A stretch of DNA of 64,000 nt from Synergistaceae bacterium (GCA_017405525.1 JAFRAH010000038.1:112553-176552); one strand, 5' to 3'. Shown: positions 50,618 to 60,159, counted from the stretch's first letter. Program-made: numbers and translations. Notes: generated by a model not told the origin, from the letters alone.

Positions 50618-51475
50618 TTAACCTGTCGTGAATAACCTCAGTGGCCTGCAGTCGCTTACGTCCTCTCCATTGAGTGCCCTTTCCCAGCGTTCGAGCTCCG
50701 AGAGTATGAAGTCCTCAAGTGCGGGCTTGACCATCTCCTCAATGTAGGCAGGAACTCCCCACATACCTTGAGCGATTGAGCCAGCAATTGCCGCGAGGGT
50801 GTCAGAGTCCCCGCCGAGTGATACGGCATTCCTCACAGCATCCTCGAAATCCTCAGCCTCAAGGAACGAGATGATAGCCTCCGGGACGCTCTTCTCACAT
50901 GCTGTCTCGAACCTGTAGTCCGGGCGTATGTCGTCCAGCCTCCGGGACAAATCATAGCCGTAACGTTCAGTGATGTAGTTCCTGATGTCGTCCTTGCTGT
51001 GTCCTGTTCGTGCGAGGAAGACTGCCGCCGCCGTTGATTGTGCACCCCTGATGCCTTCGGGGTGGTTGTGCGAGACCCCTGCGGTGATTTCCGCGAACCT
51101 CTCGACGGTCTGGAGGTCGTCAAAGTACCATCCTACGGGCGAGACCTTCATTGCCGCGCCGTTGGTGTAGCCGTTGTAGGGCTTGGGGTCATCGGAGAAT
51201 AGCCATTCCTTGAAGCGTCTGCTGCAACCCCTGCCTGAATATGCCCTCCCGAAATCGCGCAGTGTCTCGATAACTGCAGCCTCATATTCTGACTCGTCTA
51301 TATGGTCTCCCTTCCGCCACTTCATGAGGGCGTGAGCTACTGCCATAGTCATAACTGTATCGTCAGTGAAGCGTGAGAACTCTGACATAAGAGGGAAGTC
51401 CTTTGACTTTGTCCTTCGTCTCCTGGACTCGTAAGGGCTGCCTATAATATCGCCTGCTATTGCGCCTAAAATCAT
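50618..51475 (-). CDS. ADP-ribosylglycohydrolase family protein
   Basis: 285 residues, all helical. The dinuclear magnesium site is seen: GAIAGDIIGSPYE, FTDDTVMTMAVA and the C-terminal GGDSDTLAAIAGSIAQGMWG. The family (DraG/ARH) removes ADP-ribose from proteins or small molecules. AAAGGAG lies ten bases before the ATG at 51475; an in-frame ATG at 51484 is too close to it. It is divergent from an Rrf2-type regulator. Confidence 0.9.
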   Translation of the reverse strand: MILGAIAGDIIGSPYESRRRRTKSKDFPLMSEFSRFTDDTVMTMAVAHALMKWRKGDHIDESEYEAAVIETLRDFGRAYSGRGCSRRFKEWLFSDDPKPYNGYTNGAAMKVSPVGWYFDDLQTVERFAEITAGVSHNHPEGIRGAQSTAAAVFLARTGHSKDDIRNYITERYGYDLSRRLDDIRPDYRFETACEKSVPEAIISFLEAEDFEDAVRNAVSLGGDSDTLAAIAGSIAQGMWGVPAYIEEMVKPALEDFILSELERWERALNGEDVSDCRPLRLFTTG

Positions 51476-51508
51476 GATAATCATTCTCCTTTAAGTGTTC
51501 GTTGAGTG

Positions 51509-51517
51509 TGATATTAT
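51509..51517 (+). promoter_or_regulatory. Extended -10 promoter for the Rrf2-type regulator
   Basis: TGATATTAT (TG-n-TATTAT), 26 bases before the ATG. Confidence 0.4.
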
Positions 51518-51543
51518 GCAGTAAATTTTGAGAGGTGTAAATC

Positions 51544-52062
51544 ATGCAGATTTCGAGCAGGTTCACGATAGCAGTTCACATATTGACATGCATAAAGTAT
51601 TTCGAGGGACATATATTCATTACGAGCGAGTTTTTGGCCGGGAGCATAGGAGTAAATCCTGTGATAATCCGTCAGATAATCATCAAGCTCAAGAAGGCCG
51701 GAATAGTGAAGGTAGGACGAGGCAGGGGAGGCATCAAGGCAGAACGTAATCTTGACGGTGTGAGACTGTACGATGTCTATGTGGCTGTTGATGCAGTGAG
51801 CAGGCGGGGGATGTTCAGATTCCACGAGAACCCTAACCCTAAGTGTCCTGTGGGGAAGAAGATACATGATGCGCTTGACGGGAGCTTGAGGGAGATTCAG
51901 AGAGTGTTTGAGGACAAGCTGAAGAGCATAACGATTGGGGACATAATGACTGCCGGGGACTTCGGGGAATACAACGGGCCTCATCCTGAGAACATAATGC
52001 CCAAGATCATAGAGGCTATACGTCGCGACAGGGTACTTGATACATTTTTCCAGAAACCATAG
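51544..52062 (+). CDS. Rrf2-family transcriptional regulator
   Basis: 172 residues. A winged helix typical of Rrf2 (FTIAVHILTCIKYFEGHIFI ... LAGSIGVNPVIIRQIIIKLK ... GRGRGGIKAERN) with a dimerisation helix behind it. The three clustered cysteines that hold a cluster in IscR/NsrR are absent, so it resembles the cluster-free YwnA/CymR side of the family. It may control the divergent ADP-ribosylglycohydrolase gene or, given the CymR resemblance, sulfur genes elsewhere; both are inference. AGAGGTG precedes the ATG. Confidence 0.85.
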   Translation: MQISSRFTIAVHILTCIKYFEGHIFITSEFLAGSIGVNPVIIRQIIIKLKKAGIVKVGRGRGGIKAERNLDGVRLYDVYVAVDAVSRRGMFRFHENPNPKCPVGKKIHDALDGSLREIQRVFEDKLKSITIGDIMTAGDFGEYNGPHPENIMPKIIEAIRRDRVLDTFFQKP

Positions 52063-52078
52063 AAGGCAGTAACAGAAT

Positions 52079-52112
52079 GCCTCCTGCCTGACCGCTGGGG
52101 GCAAATTTTTTT
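52079..52112 (+). terminator. Rho-independent terminator after the Rrf2 gene
   Basis: GCCTCC (52079-52084) pairs with GGGGGC (52097-52102), followed by AAATTTTTTT. Confidence 0.6.
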
Positions 52113-52151
52113 CTCACCCGTAACTTTCCTACAATACCAGTAAAATTATGT

Positions 52152-52180
52152 TTGCAATAAAAATTTCCTGTGAATAAAAT
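52152..52180 (+). promoter_or_regulatory. Sigma-70 promoter for the catabolic operon
   Basis: TTGCAA (52152-52157), a 17-base spacer and TAAAAT (52175-52180), 59 bases before the first gene. Confidence 0.55.
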
Positions 52181-52239
52181 TATCATGTTCAATCACCAAA
52201 ATTTCACCAAAAATTTTATATGTCAGGAGCGTTAATAGT

Positions 52240-53118
52240 ATGCAGATTGATATTAACAGCAGACTTATCGCACTTATTGGCACGCCTCTGAGCCAGTCAT
52301 TCGCCGCAAGAATGCAGAACTCAGCGTACCAGGCAGCAGGCTTCAACATGGTCTATTGCTACTGTGAGGCCGACAGCACCCACCTCAAGGAAATTATTGA
52401 CGGCATCCGCTACATGCCCACGTTCCTCGGCTGTGCAGTAACCAAGCCCAACAAGGAGAACGTCATGCAGTACCTCGATGACCTCGATCCCCTATGCAAG
52501 AAGATCGGCAGCTCGAACACCGTCGTGAAGACCGAAGCAGGGAAGCTCGTGGGCTACAACACTGACGGTTACGGCGCACTCCGCGACATCAAGGAGCATG
52601 GCTGTGTCATCAAGGGAAAAGTCATGTTCTCGTTCGGTGCGGGCGGAACTGGCAGGTCAGTTTGTCTTGAGCTTGCTGAGGAAGGCGCGAGCAAAATCTA
52701 CATCTCCTCACGTTCAGAGAAATGCGAGACACTCAGCGAGGAAATCAACAAGTTCTACCCCGGTGTCTGCGTCCCCGTAAGAGCCGCTGACGAGGCAGGA
52801 ATCGCAAAGGCACTCAGTGAGACAGACATAATCCTTAACCTCTCAGGTCTCGGCATGAAGGGCAAGGAAGAGTACACATGCGTCGACAAGAAGTTCCTCA
52901 AGCCCTCACACATCTGCTTCGATGCCACCTACAACCCCGCCACTACACGCTTCCTGAAAGAGGCCGCCGAAGTAGGTTGCACGACCATCAACGGGCTCGG
53001 AATGTCGCTCTATCAGGGTCTGCGTCAGATTCAGCTCTGGACGGGCGGAAAAGCCGTGCCGCTGGATGTAATGCGTCAGACCCTCGAAACAATCATGAAG
53101 GAGAAAGAGGGCAAATAG
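52240..53118 (+). CDS. Shikimate/quinate dehydrogenase-family protein
   Basis: 292 residues. N-terminal substrate domain with IGTPLSQSFAARMQNSAY, the catalytic Lys in VTKPNKENV and Asp in YNTDGYGAL, followed by a Rossmann domain with FGAGGTGRSVCLEL. These are AroE-family landmarks. Its place at the head of a transport and catabolic operon, instead of among aromatic amino-acid genes, suggests a degradative dehydrogenase acting on quinate, shikimate or a related hydroxy acid. AGGAG precedes the ATG. Confidence 0.85.
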   Translation: MQIDINSRLIALIGTPLSQSFAARMQNSAYQAAGFNMVYCYCEADSTHLKEIIDGIRYMPTFLGCAVTKPNKENVMQYLDDLDPLCKKIGSSNTVVKTEAGKLVGYNTDGYGALRDIKEHGCVIKGKVMFSFGAGGTGRSVCLELAEEGASKIYISSRSEKCETLSEEINKFYPGVCVPVRAADEAGIAKALSETDIILNLSGLGMKGKEEYTCVDKKFLKPSHICFDATYNPATTRFLKEAAEVGCTTINGLGMSLYQGLRQIQLWTGGKAVPLDVMRQTLETIMKEKEGK

Positions 53119-53190
53119 CCATAACGGAACCATGCCGCCGCTAGTTCACGGGCGGTTTGTCTATTTCAGGAAAGGAGATATTTATTCACA

Positions 53191-54048
53191 ATGGCACGCA
53201 AATTTTCACTCGCTTATCTGACTATCCCCGGTGTCAACCCCATGGATCAGATCAAGATCGCAAAGGAAGCTGGCTATGACTTCGTGAGCCTCCGCACAAT
53301 CCCGATGCACCTTCCCGGAGAACCTGAGTTCCTCCCCCAGAAAGACCCCAAGCTCTTTGCCGACATTCAGGCCGCCCTCAAAGAGTACGACATGCCGCTG
53401 ATGGACATTGAGCTTGCACGAATCCGCAAGGATCTCGACATTAACGAGTACGAGCCCGCATTTGAGGCCGCCGCCAAGCTCGGAGCAAGTGATGTTCTCG
53501 GCTCAGTCTGGACACGTGATGTTGCATGGTACACAGAGACAGCCGGGAAAGTTGCAGACATGGCCAAGAAGTATGGGCTGAAGTTCAACATTGAGTTCCT
53601 TCCGTGGGCAGGCGTGAGAAACCTTCAGGAGGACATTACCCTTGTTGACGCACTCGGACGCGACAACGTTTTCGTGATGGTCGACACACTCCACGCAGGC
53701 AGGGCAGGCGTAACTGGTGCAGAGCTCGCAAGGACACCCCGAAAGTACTTCAACTTCATCCACCTCTGCGACGGCCCCGCAGGCCCCGCAACCGAAGATA
53801 TGCCCAAGGGCGACCCAGTGCTCGACAACATCAAGGATGACCTTATGCTCTTTACGGCTCGTGAAGGCAGAATGTATCCCGGTGAGGGCGCAATGGCAAT
53901 CGCTGAAATGGTCAAGGCAATGCCCGAAATCCCGCTGTCAATTGAGCTCCCCAACCTGAAGGAGATCAAGGCCCGCGGAAATGCAGGACACGCTAAACAG
54001 TGCCTTGATGTCGCGAAGAAGTACTTTGCCGCAAACGGAATCAACTAG
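53191..54048 (+). CDS. Sugar-phosphate isomerase/epimerase-like TIM-barrel protein
   Basis: 285 residues. The xylose-isomerase-like barrel is recognised from GYDFVSLRTIPMHLPG, the metal-binding Glu in FNIEFLPWAGVRN, Asp/His in VMVDTLHAGRAG, FNFIHLCDGP and the final Glu in LSIELPNL. The family includes epimerases, hydroxypyruvate isomerases and 3-dehydroshikimate dehydratases. The last would fit the AroE-like neighbour, but this cannot be decided from sequence alone. A hairpin at about 53134-53158 separates it from the first gene. Confidence 0.8.
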   Translation: MARKFSLAYLTIPGVNPMDQIKIAKEAGYDFVSLRTIPMHLPGEPEFLPQKDPKLFADIQAALKEYDMPLMDIELARIRKDLDINEYEPAFEAAAKLGASDVLGSVWTRDVAWYTETAGKVADMAKKYGLKFNIEFLPWAGVRNLQEDITLVDALGRDNVFVMVDTLHAGRAGVTGAELARTPRKYFNFIHLCDGPAGPATEDMPKGDPVLDNIKDDLMLFTAREGRMYPGEGAMAIAEMVKAMPEIPLSIELPNLKEIKARGNAGHAKQCLDVAKKYFAANGIN

Positions 54049-54051
54049 GCC

Positions 54052-54981
54052 ATGAACAACTTACCCGAAAAGGTTACGATGTGTGAGGTCGGTCTGAGGG
54101 ATGGCATTCAGAACGAGAAGGTTTATCCCACGACTGACCAGAAGGTAGAGATTCTGCGCGGCTTCATTGATGCGGGCTACAAGGTCATTGAGGTAGGCTC
54201 GTTCATGCACCCCAAGAGAGTCCCCCAGATGGCTGACACTGACGAGGTCTTCAAGCGTATCGGTGAAGTTCCCGACGACGTACAGCTCAGGGCGTTAATC
54301 CCCAACACTCGCGGAGTCCAGAGAGCCATAGACTGCGGCTGCAAGAAGGTCAAGCTCAACGTCTCGGCAAGCCGTATGCACAACCTCAAGAACTTGAACA
54401 GGACACCAGAAGAGAGCGTTGCAGGATTTGCCGACTGTGTGAAGATGGCCAATGAGAACAAGATAGAGATTTCCGGCTCAATATCGATGCCCTTTGCGTC
54501 CCCTTGGGAGGGAAGAACCCCGGTTGAGGACGTTGACGCGATAATTGAGGCGTATCTTAAGGTTGGGATTGACGAAATCTCATTGTCCGATGCTTCAGGC
54601 CAGGCAGTACCGAATCAGGTCTACGATCTCTGCAAGCACGTCCGGGAAAAATACCCGCAGGCTTCATGGTGGCTTCACTTCCACAACACGAGGGGCGCGG
54701 CAATGGCGAATATCCTCGCGGCAATGCAGGCAGGTATGACGCGCTTTGATGCCTCGTTCGGTGGATTGGGCGGCTGTCCATTCGTTCCCGGCGCGGCAGG
54801 AAATATCTCATCCGAAGACGTGATCAACATGCTCGACGAAATGGGAATCTACACGGGCGTTGATGTCCTGAAGGTCATGGAGATGTCCCGGAAGGTTGGC
54901 GAAATCGTTGGTCATGGCCTCGACAGCTACGTACTGAGGGCAGGAAGGTCCAAGGACTTGATTGCGTCTCAGGCAGAATAA
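54052..54981 (+). CDS. HMG-CoA lyase-like aldolase
   Basis: 309 residues. DRE-TIM barrel motifs: EVGLRDGIQNEK (metal Asp), IEVGSFMHPKRVPQMAD, KLNVSASRMHN, HFHNTRGAAMAN (metal His) and the active-site GLGGCPFVPGAAGN with its Cys. HMG-CoA lyase and related acyl-CoA lyases yield acetyl-CoA. It starts three bases after the barrel gene, so it belongs to the same pathway. Confidence 0.88.
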   Translation: MNNLPEKVTMCEVGLRDGIQNEKVYPTTDQKVEILRGFIDAGYKVIEVGSFMHPKRVPQMADTDEVFKRIGEVPDDVQLRALIPNTRGVQRAIDCGCKKVKLNVSASRMHNLKNLNRTPEESVAGFADCVKMANENKIEISGSISMPFASPWEGRTPVEDVDAIIEAYLKVGIDEISLSDASGQAVPNQVYDLCKHVREKYPQASWWLHFHNTRGAAMANILAAMQAGMTRFDASFGGLGGCPFVPGAAGNISSEDVINMLDEMGIYTGVDVLKVMEMSRKVGEIVGHGLDSYVLRAGRSKDLIASQAE

Positions 54982-54993
54982 TTCAAGGCAGTA

Positions 54994-55030
54994 ACCCCCT
55001 GAGAGTTTTTCGGGGGGCATTAATATTTTT
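54994..55030 (+). terminator. Weak intercistronic hairpin before dctQ
   Basis: CCCCC and GGGGG flank a short loop, followed by an interrupted T run (ATTAATATTTTT). It may lower, not stop, transcription into the TRAP genes, or protect mRNA ends. Confidence 0.4.
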
Positions 55031-55052
55031 ACAGTCAGGAGGAGTTATTTTC

Positions 55053-55625
55053 ATGTTCAAATGGCTTGATGAGCATTTCGAGGAAGTGCTTATGGTCATA
55101 TTCCTGATACTGATTGCATGTGTCATGATGCTTCAGGTTGTCGTCAGGAAAATTCCGTTCATTCAGTCCCTCACGTGGGCTGAAGAGTTCTCGCGCTTCA
55201 TGTGGATCATGAGCGTGTTCGTCTCCCTGCCCTACACTATCAGGAAGTCCAACATGCTCCGTGTCAGCGTAGTCCTTGACCTCATGCCCCAGAAACTCCG
55301 CAAGGTCATCAATCTCTGCGTTGATGTCATCGTGGCGGCCTGCATGGCTCTCTTGGCGTACCACTCCATAGAGTGCCTCAAGTGGTCAGCCGGTGAGATG
55401 CTTGAGGGCGCGAAGGCTGAGACTTCCCCCGCAATGAACTGGCCCATGTGGTGGCTCTATGCCTGCGGGCTTTTCGGGTTCGCTCTGGCAACTCTCAGGG
55501 CAGTTCAGATGTTCTTTGTCCACCTGAGCAAGTTCAACGAGAAGGAACTTACCACGCTTGAGCAGACACAGCTTGATGCACAGGCCGAACTTGAAGCGGC
55601 AAAGTCAGCAGAGGGGGCGAAGTAA
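55053..55625 (+). CDS. dctQ: TRAP transporter small membrane subunit DctQ
   Basis: 190 residues with four membrane helices and the DctQ signature WAEEFSRFMWIMSVFVSLPY. AGGAGG precedes the ATG. It forms the membrane unit with DctM. Confidence 0.9.
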   Translation: MFKWLDEHFEEVLMVIFLILIACVMMLQVVVRKIPFIQSLTWAEEFSRFMWIMSVFVSLPYTIRKSNMLRVSVVLDLMPQKLRKVINLCVDVIVAACMALLAYHSIECLKWSAGEMLEGAKAETSPAMNWPMWWLYACGLFGFALATLRAVQMFFVHLSKFNEKELTTLEQTQLDAQAELEAAKSAEGAK

Positions 55626-55628
55626 CCA

Positions 55629-56918
55629 ATGGCAGCGTTATTAGTGTTCGTAGTGTTCCTTGTGGCAATAATTCTCTCGATACCCATCGGCGTAAGCATG
55701 ATACTGGGCTCGGTTGCTCCCATCCTCCTCATGGCGAGGGGCGGCGTTATCCCCCAGATAGTCGACAACACACTGTCAGGCGCAAACTCGACACCTATCC
55801 TTGCGGTTCCCCTGTTCATACTCGGCGGCGTTATCATGGCTGAGGGCGGAATCTCAAAGAAACTCTTCAACTTCTTCTCCTATTTCGTGGGAAGAATGAC
55901 GGGAGGAGTTCCCTGCGCGGTCGTCTTGACCTGCCTGTTCTACGGTGCTATTTCCGGTTCAGGTCCGGCAACAACTGCGGCAGTCGGTGCTATGTGTGTC
56001 CCCTTCATGGTTGATTTGGGCTACGACAAGACCTGGTCATCAGGACTTATAGCGGTCGCTGGCGGCTTGGGCGTTATCATCCCACCGTCAATCCCGTTCG
56101 TCCTCTACTCACTGGCTACGGGCGTGTCAACCGGCAAATTGTTCTTGGGCGGAGTTTTCCCCGGCATCCTTATCGGCTTGTTCCTGATGGCTTATGCTGT
56201 GTTCTACTGCGCGACCAAGGGCGAGGACAAGGCAAAGATCAAGGCACGTCTCGACGAGATCAGCGCAAACGGTTTCTGGCCGCTCTTCAAGGACTCGTTC
56301 TGGGCGTTGATGTGCCCGATCATCATTCTCGGCGGTATCTACACAGGGTTCTTCACTCCCACTGAGGCGGCGGTTGTGTCGGTGTTCTACGCAATCATCG
56401 TCTGCCTGTTCATTGAGCGCACCATCAAGTTCTCGGCACTTCCTGCGTTCCTCGTCAGCTCGGTGAAGACATACGGCGGGCTTGCGTTCGTCCTTGCGTT
56501 CGCGACGGCATTCGGGCGCGTCCTCTCACTCACTCACGCGACATCAGCAGTACAGGACTTCATCGTCAACAACTTCCACAGCTCCGTTTCAGTCCTCAGC
56601 GTCTGCACGGTGATATTCCTCATTCTCGGCATGATCATGGACACAGGCCCGGCAATCATCATCCTTGCCCCCGTCCTTCTTCCTGCCGTCCAGTTACTGG
56701 GCGTTGATGAGGTTCACTTCGGCGTTGTCCTAGTCTGTTGCTTGTCGATAGGGCTTGCTACACCTCCGTTCGGGCTTGACCTTTTCGTTGCGGGCAACAT
56801 TTCTGGGGACCAGCCTATGAGCGTGGCAAAGAAGGCTACACCGTTCATCATTGCGTTCCTGCTGTCATTGGCTCTTATCGTCTACGTACCGATGATAAGC
56901 ACGTGGCTTGTCTATTAG
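55629..56918 (+). CDS. dctM: TRAP transporter large permease DctM
   Basis: 429 residues and about 11-12 hydrophobic segments, with DctM signatures: LSGANSTPILAVPLFILGGV, AISGSGPATTAAVGAMCVPF, GGLGVIIPPSIPFVLYSL and YTGFFTPTEAAVV. It couples sodium entry to uptake of a carboxylate delivered by DctP. It starts three bases after dctQ. Confidence 0.95.
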   Translation: MAALLVFVVFLVAIILSIPIGVSMILGSVAPILLMARGGVIPQIVDNTLSGANSTPILAVPLFILGGVIMAEGGISKKLFNFFSYFVGRMTGGVPCAVVLTCLFYGAISGSGPATTAAVGAMCVPFMVDLGYDKTWSSGLIAVAGGLGVIIPPSIPFVLYSLATGVSTGKLFLGGVFPGILIGLFLMAYAVFYCATKGEDKAKIKARLDEISANGFWPLFKDSFWALMCPIIILGGIYTGFFTPTEAAVVSVFYAIIVCLFIERTIKFSALPAFLVSSVKTYGGLAFVLAFATAFGRVLSLTHATSAVQDFIVNNFHSSVSVLSVCTVIFLILGMIMDTGPAIIILAPVLLPAVQLLGVDEVHFGVVLVCCLSIGLATPPFGLDLFVAGNISGDQPMSVAKKATPFIIAFLLSLALIVYVPMISTWLVY

Positions 56919-56930
56919 GAGGGTGAGAAC

Positions 56931-58007
56931 ATGAAGAAATTTATCATTGCCCTGTTAGTTTGTGTTTTAGCTCTGAGCTCGTGTGCATTCGGTGCGTCAG
57001 AGTTCAATGAAGTATGGCTTGTTACTGCTGACACAACGGCAAAGGGTGCGGCAGGCCAGGTGTTCGTTCAGCTCGTGCAGGAGAAGGTGAAGGCGGCAAA
57101 TTCCGGCCTCGTAATCGACTATTTCCCCAACGGCGAACTTGGCGGTGATGCTGACTTGCTCCGTCAGGCACAGAAGGGCTACATTGCCATCATGCTCTGC
57201 CAGACTGCCCCGGTCGTGTCATTCATCCCGGAAGTTGCAGTGTTCGACCTCCCGATGGTATTCGCACGCTATGACGGCGACACTATAGACAGGGTGCTTA
57301 ACGGCGACTCGGAGTTCCACAAGCAGATGTCAGCGGCATACGAGAAGGCCGGGCTTCATCTTCTGGGCTTCATGCAGAACGCTACCTACAGGCTCACGAC
57401 GGCGAACAAGAACCTTGCGACGCTCTCAGACTTCAAGGGTCTCCAGATCCGCACGATGGAGAACGCTAACCACATGACATTCTGGACGGCAATCGGGGCA
57501 GAGCCCACACCCCTCGCATGGTCGGAGCTCTATATCTCCCTCCAGAACGGAACGGTCAACGCTCAGGAGAACGCGGCAGATACTTGCGTGGGTGCTCACT
57601 TCGAGGAAGTCCAGAAGTACCTTGCCTGCACTAACCACATTCTCTACTGCAACCAGATATGCATGAACGACAAGCTCTATAAGGCACTCAGCCCGGAGCA
57701 CAAGGCAGTACTCGACAAGGCAATATCTGAGGCACTGCTTGAGATGCGTCCGAGACTTGAGGAGATCGACAAGAGCAACAAGGCCATCCTCAACAAGGGC
57801 GGAATGACGATCATCAACTACGACAACTCATTCTTCACGGACGTTCTCGCAATGCAGGGAGTCAGGGATCTCTACAGGAGAATCGACAACGCAACCAACG
57901 GACTAGCCAGCACACTCGAAAAGAGCCTTGCTGACAGTGCGGCGGCTGTAGTACCTCCTCCTTCTGAGGCAGCCCCAGAAGTTCCTGTTCCTGCACCTGC
58001 TGAATAG
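56931..58007 (+). CDS. dctP: TRAP transporter binding protein DctP
   Basis: 358 residues with a signal peptide (a Cys at about residue 18, SSCAFGA, makes a lipoprotein possible). DctP features include FPNGELGGDADLLRQAQKGY, the ligand-Arg region LKGLQIRTMENANHMTFWTA and NVNAQENAADT-like hinge. An unusual Ala/Pro-rich tail (VVPPPSEAAPEVPVPAPAE) follows the domain. The order Q-M-P with the binding protein last is less common than P first. Confidence 0.92.
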   Translation: MKKFIIALLVCVLALSSCAFGASEFNEVWLVTADTTAKGAAGQVFVQLVQEKVKAANSGLVIDYFPNGELGGDADLLRQAQKGYIAIMLCQTAPVVSFIPEVAVFDLPMVFARYDGDTIDRVLNGDSEFHKQMSAAYEKAGLHLLGFMQNATYRLTTANKNLATLSDFKGLQIRTMENANHMTFWTAIGAEPTPLAWSELYISLQNGTVNAQENAADTCVGAHFEEVQKYLACTNHILYCNQICMNDKLYKALSPEHKAVLDKAISEALLEMRPRLEEIDKSNKAILNKGGMTIINYDNSFFTDVLAMQGVRDLYRRIDNATNGLASTLEKSLADSAAAVVPPPSEAAPEVPVPAPAE

Positions 58008-58029
58008 GACGGTTCAGGAAAACAATTTA

Positions 58030-58070
58030 TCCCGGTCGTGATTGCTCTCATGGCCGGGAATTATTTTAGG
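58030..58070 (+). terminator. Intercistronic hairpin between dctP and the flavoprotein gene
   Basis: TCCCGGTC (58030-58037) pairs with GGCCGGGA (58052-58059); the T run after it is weak (ATTATTTT). Confidence 0.4.
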
Positions 58071-58081
58071 AGGATACATAC

Positions 58082-60127
58082 ATGAAGAAAGTATTTGCAC
58101 TAGCTATGACTGCGGTTATGCTGCTGTGTGTCGGTGCTGAGGCATACACCCCCGGAACGTACACGGCCAAAGCTAACGGCTTCAACCCTGCAGTGCCTGT
58201 TGAAGTTCAGGTAACGTTCGACGCTGAGAAGATAACCGACATAAAGATACTCAACCACGACGACCAGCCTTTCGGGCCCCAGGCTTTCCCGAAAGTTATT
58301 CCCGCAATCCTTGAGGCACAGAGCACGAAGGTTGACGGCATGACCGGCGCAACGATGTCATCAAACGCCCTGAAGGAGGCTGTCGATAACTGCATAGCCC
58401 AGGCATCCGGGAAAGTCTCAGATGTTGTGAGCACCTTCAAGCCCGGAACATACACAGCCACAGTAACAGGGCATAACGGGCCTCTGACCGTAACGATGAC
58501 CTTCACGGAGGACAAGATTACGGAGCTCAAGGCCGAAGGAACAGAATCCCCCGGAATTGGGACGGCGGCAATCGAGATACTCACCGGCGAGATACTCAAG
58601 AACCAGTCAATAGCCTGTGATGCCATAAGCGGCGCAACAGTAACGAGCGGTGCATTCCTTGCGGCTGTCCGTGATTGCCTCAAGCAGTCGGGTGTAACTC
58701 TCTCAGTCCTTGAGGCACGGGAGATAGCTTACCCGGCAAAGAGTGATGAGCCCGTCAAGATGGAGGCTGACGTAATCATCATAGGTGCTGGCGGTGCGGG
58801 ATTTGCGGCGGCAACTGAGGCATTAGAGAACGGCGCAACAGTCATCATCCTCGAAAAGAACGAGATGATTGGCGGCAACACTGCACGTGCTGGCGGAACA
58901 CTGAATGCCCCCGACCCTGAGCGTCAGAGCAAGATGAATCCCCCTGTTGAGGACAGCGTGGAGCTCTTCATCAAGAATACACTTGAGGCTGGCGACTACA
59001 AGGCTGACCCGAAACTTGTCGAGGTGCTCTGCTCACATGCACTTGAGGCCCGGCACTGGCTCACGGCTCACGGCACTCAGTGGACTGAGATGGTCTACCA
59101 GACTATAGGCGGTCTCTGGCCCAGAAGCCTCGATGAGAAGGACAAGATAGCCTACAACGGGTTCATTGCCCCCCTCGCGAAAAGAGTAAACGAGCTCGGC
59201 GGCAAGGTTGTCCTGAACTGCAGGGCTGACAGCCTCGTTCCTGATGAGTCCGGGCGTGTGAGGGAGGTTGTAGCTTATGATACCAAGAACGGGCAGGAAT
59301 ACAGGTTCACGGCAAAGAAGGGCGTAATCCTCGCTACGGGCGGCTATGCTGCAAGCGCGGCACTGGTCAAGAAGTACAACGGCCTGAGCGGACTTCCCAC
59401 GTCCAACGCCCCGACTTCAACGGGCGACGGCATAGAGATGGGGCTGAAGGTCGGTGCGGCACTTGAGGGCATGGACTACATACAGATTCACCCTCACGGC
59501 AACCCCGTAACCGGGGGGCTTCAGAGCCATTTTGCGGGCGTGATAAAGAATGCAATCTACGTCAACAAGGAAGGGAAACGCTTTGTTGAGGAGAGCGGAA
59601 GAAGGGACGTAATCTCCAACGCAACGATAGCACAGACCGGGCAGGTAATGTACTCGATATTCGACAGCGAGGGAGGATTTTACGCGGGCGTTAAGGAGCT
59701 TCCTCCTGCAGAGCTTGAGAACTTAACGAGCAAGGGCTATCTTTTCGTGGGCTCAACACTTGAGGAGCTTGCAGGTAAGGCAGGAATTGACCCCGAAGGA
59801 CTCAAGGCAACTGTTGCGCGCTATAATGAGCTTGTTGCGGCAGGAAAGGATACCGACTTCGAGAAGGACGAGGTTGACCTCCCGATAGGCAAGGCACCGT
59901 TCTACTGCGTCCCGTTGTCGCCAACACTTCACCACACGATGGGCGGGCTCAAGATAAACACTGAGGCTCAGGTACTCCGTGAGGACGGCTCGGTCATTCC
60001 GGGGCTCTATGCGGCTGGTGAGGTTACGGGAGGCATTCACGGCTCGAACAGGGTCGGAGGCAATGCACTGACTGACGGCGTGGTTTTCGGGCGCATTGCA
60101 GGGAAGAATGCGGCTGAAGGCAAATAG
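58082..60127 (+). CDS. Exported FMN/FAD flavoprotein reductase (fumarate/urocanate reductase-like)
   Basis: 681 residues: a signal peptide, two tandem FMN-binding domains (residues about 23-107 and 118-200) each with the covalent flavin motif (DGMTGATMSS and DAISGATVTS), then an FAD domain with VIIIGAGGAGFAAATEAL, and fumarate-reductase-like catalytic residues (HHTMGGLKI, GSNRVGGNALTDG with the active Arg). Such enzymes reduce C=C bonds of unsaturated acids outside the cytoplasm as electron acceptors. The TRAP genes upstream may import the product or substrate. Two FMN domains instead of one is less usual. Confidence 0.88.
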   Translation: MKKVFALAMTAVMLLCVGAEAYTPGTYTAKANGFNPAVPVEVQVTFDAEKITDIKILNHDDQPFGPQAFPKVIPAILEAQSTKVDGMTGATMSSNALKEAVDNCIAQASGKVSDVVSTFKPGTYTATVTGHNGPLTVTMTFTEDKITELKAEGTESPGIGTAAIEILTGEILKNQSIACDAISGATVTSGAFLAAVRDCLKQSGVTLSVLEAREIAYPAKSDEPVKMEADVIIIGAGGAGFAAATEALENGATVIILEKNEMIGGNTARAGGTLNAPDPERQSKMNPPVEDSVELFIKNTLEAGDYKADPKLVEVLCSHALEARHWLTAHGTQWTEMVYQTIGGLWPRSLDEKDKIAYNGFIAPLAKRVNELGGKVVLNCRADSLVPDESGRVREVVAYDTKNGQEYRFTAKKGVILATGGYAASAALVKKYNGLSGLPTSNAPTSTGDGIEMGLKVGAALEGMDYIQIHPHGNPVTGGLQSHFAGVIKNAIYVNKEGKRFVEESGRRDVISNATIAQTGQVMYSIFDSEGGFYAGVKELPPAELENLTSKGYLFVGSTLEELAGKAGIDPEGLKATVARYNELVAAGKDTDFEKDEVDLPIGKAPFYCVPLSPTLHHTMGGLKINTEAQVLREDGSVIPGLYAAGEVTGGIHGSNRVGGNALTDGVVFGRIAGKNAAEGK

Positions 60128-60159
60128 GGAAGCCTGAGAGAATATTTCCCCTGACTGTG

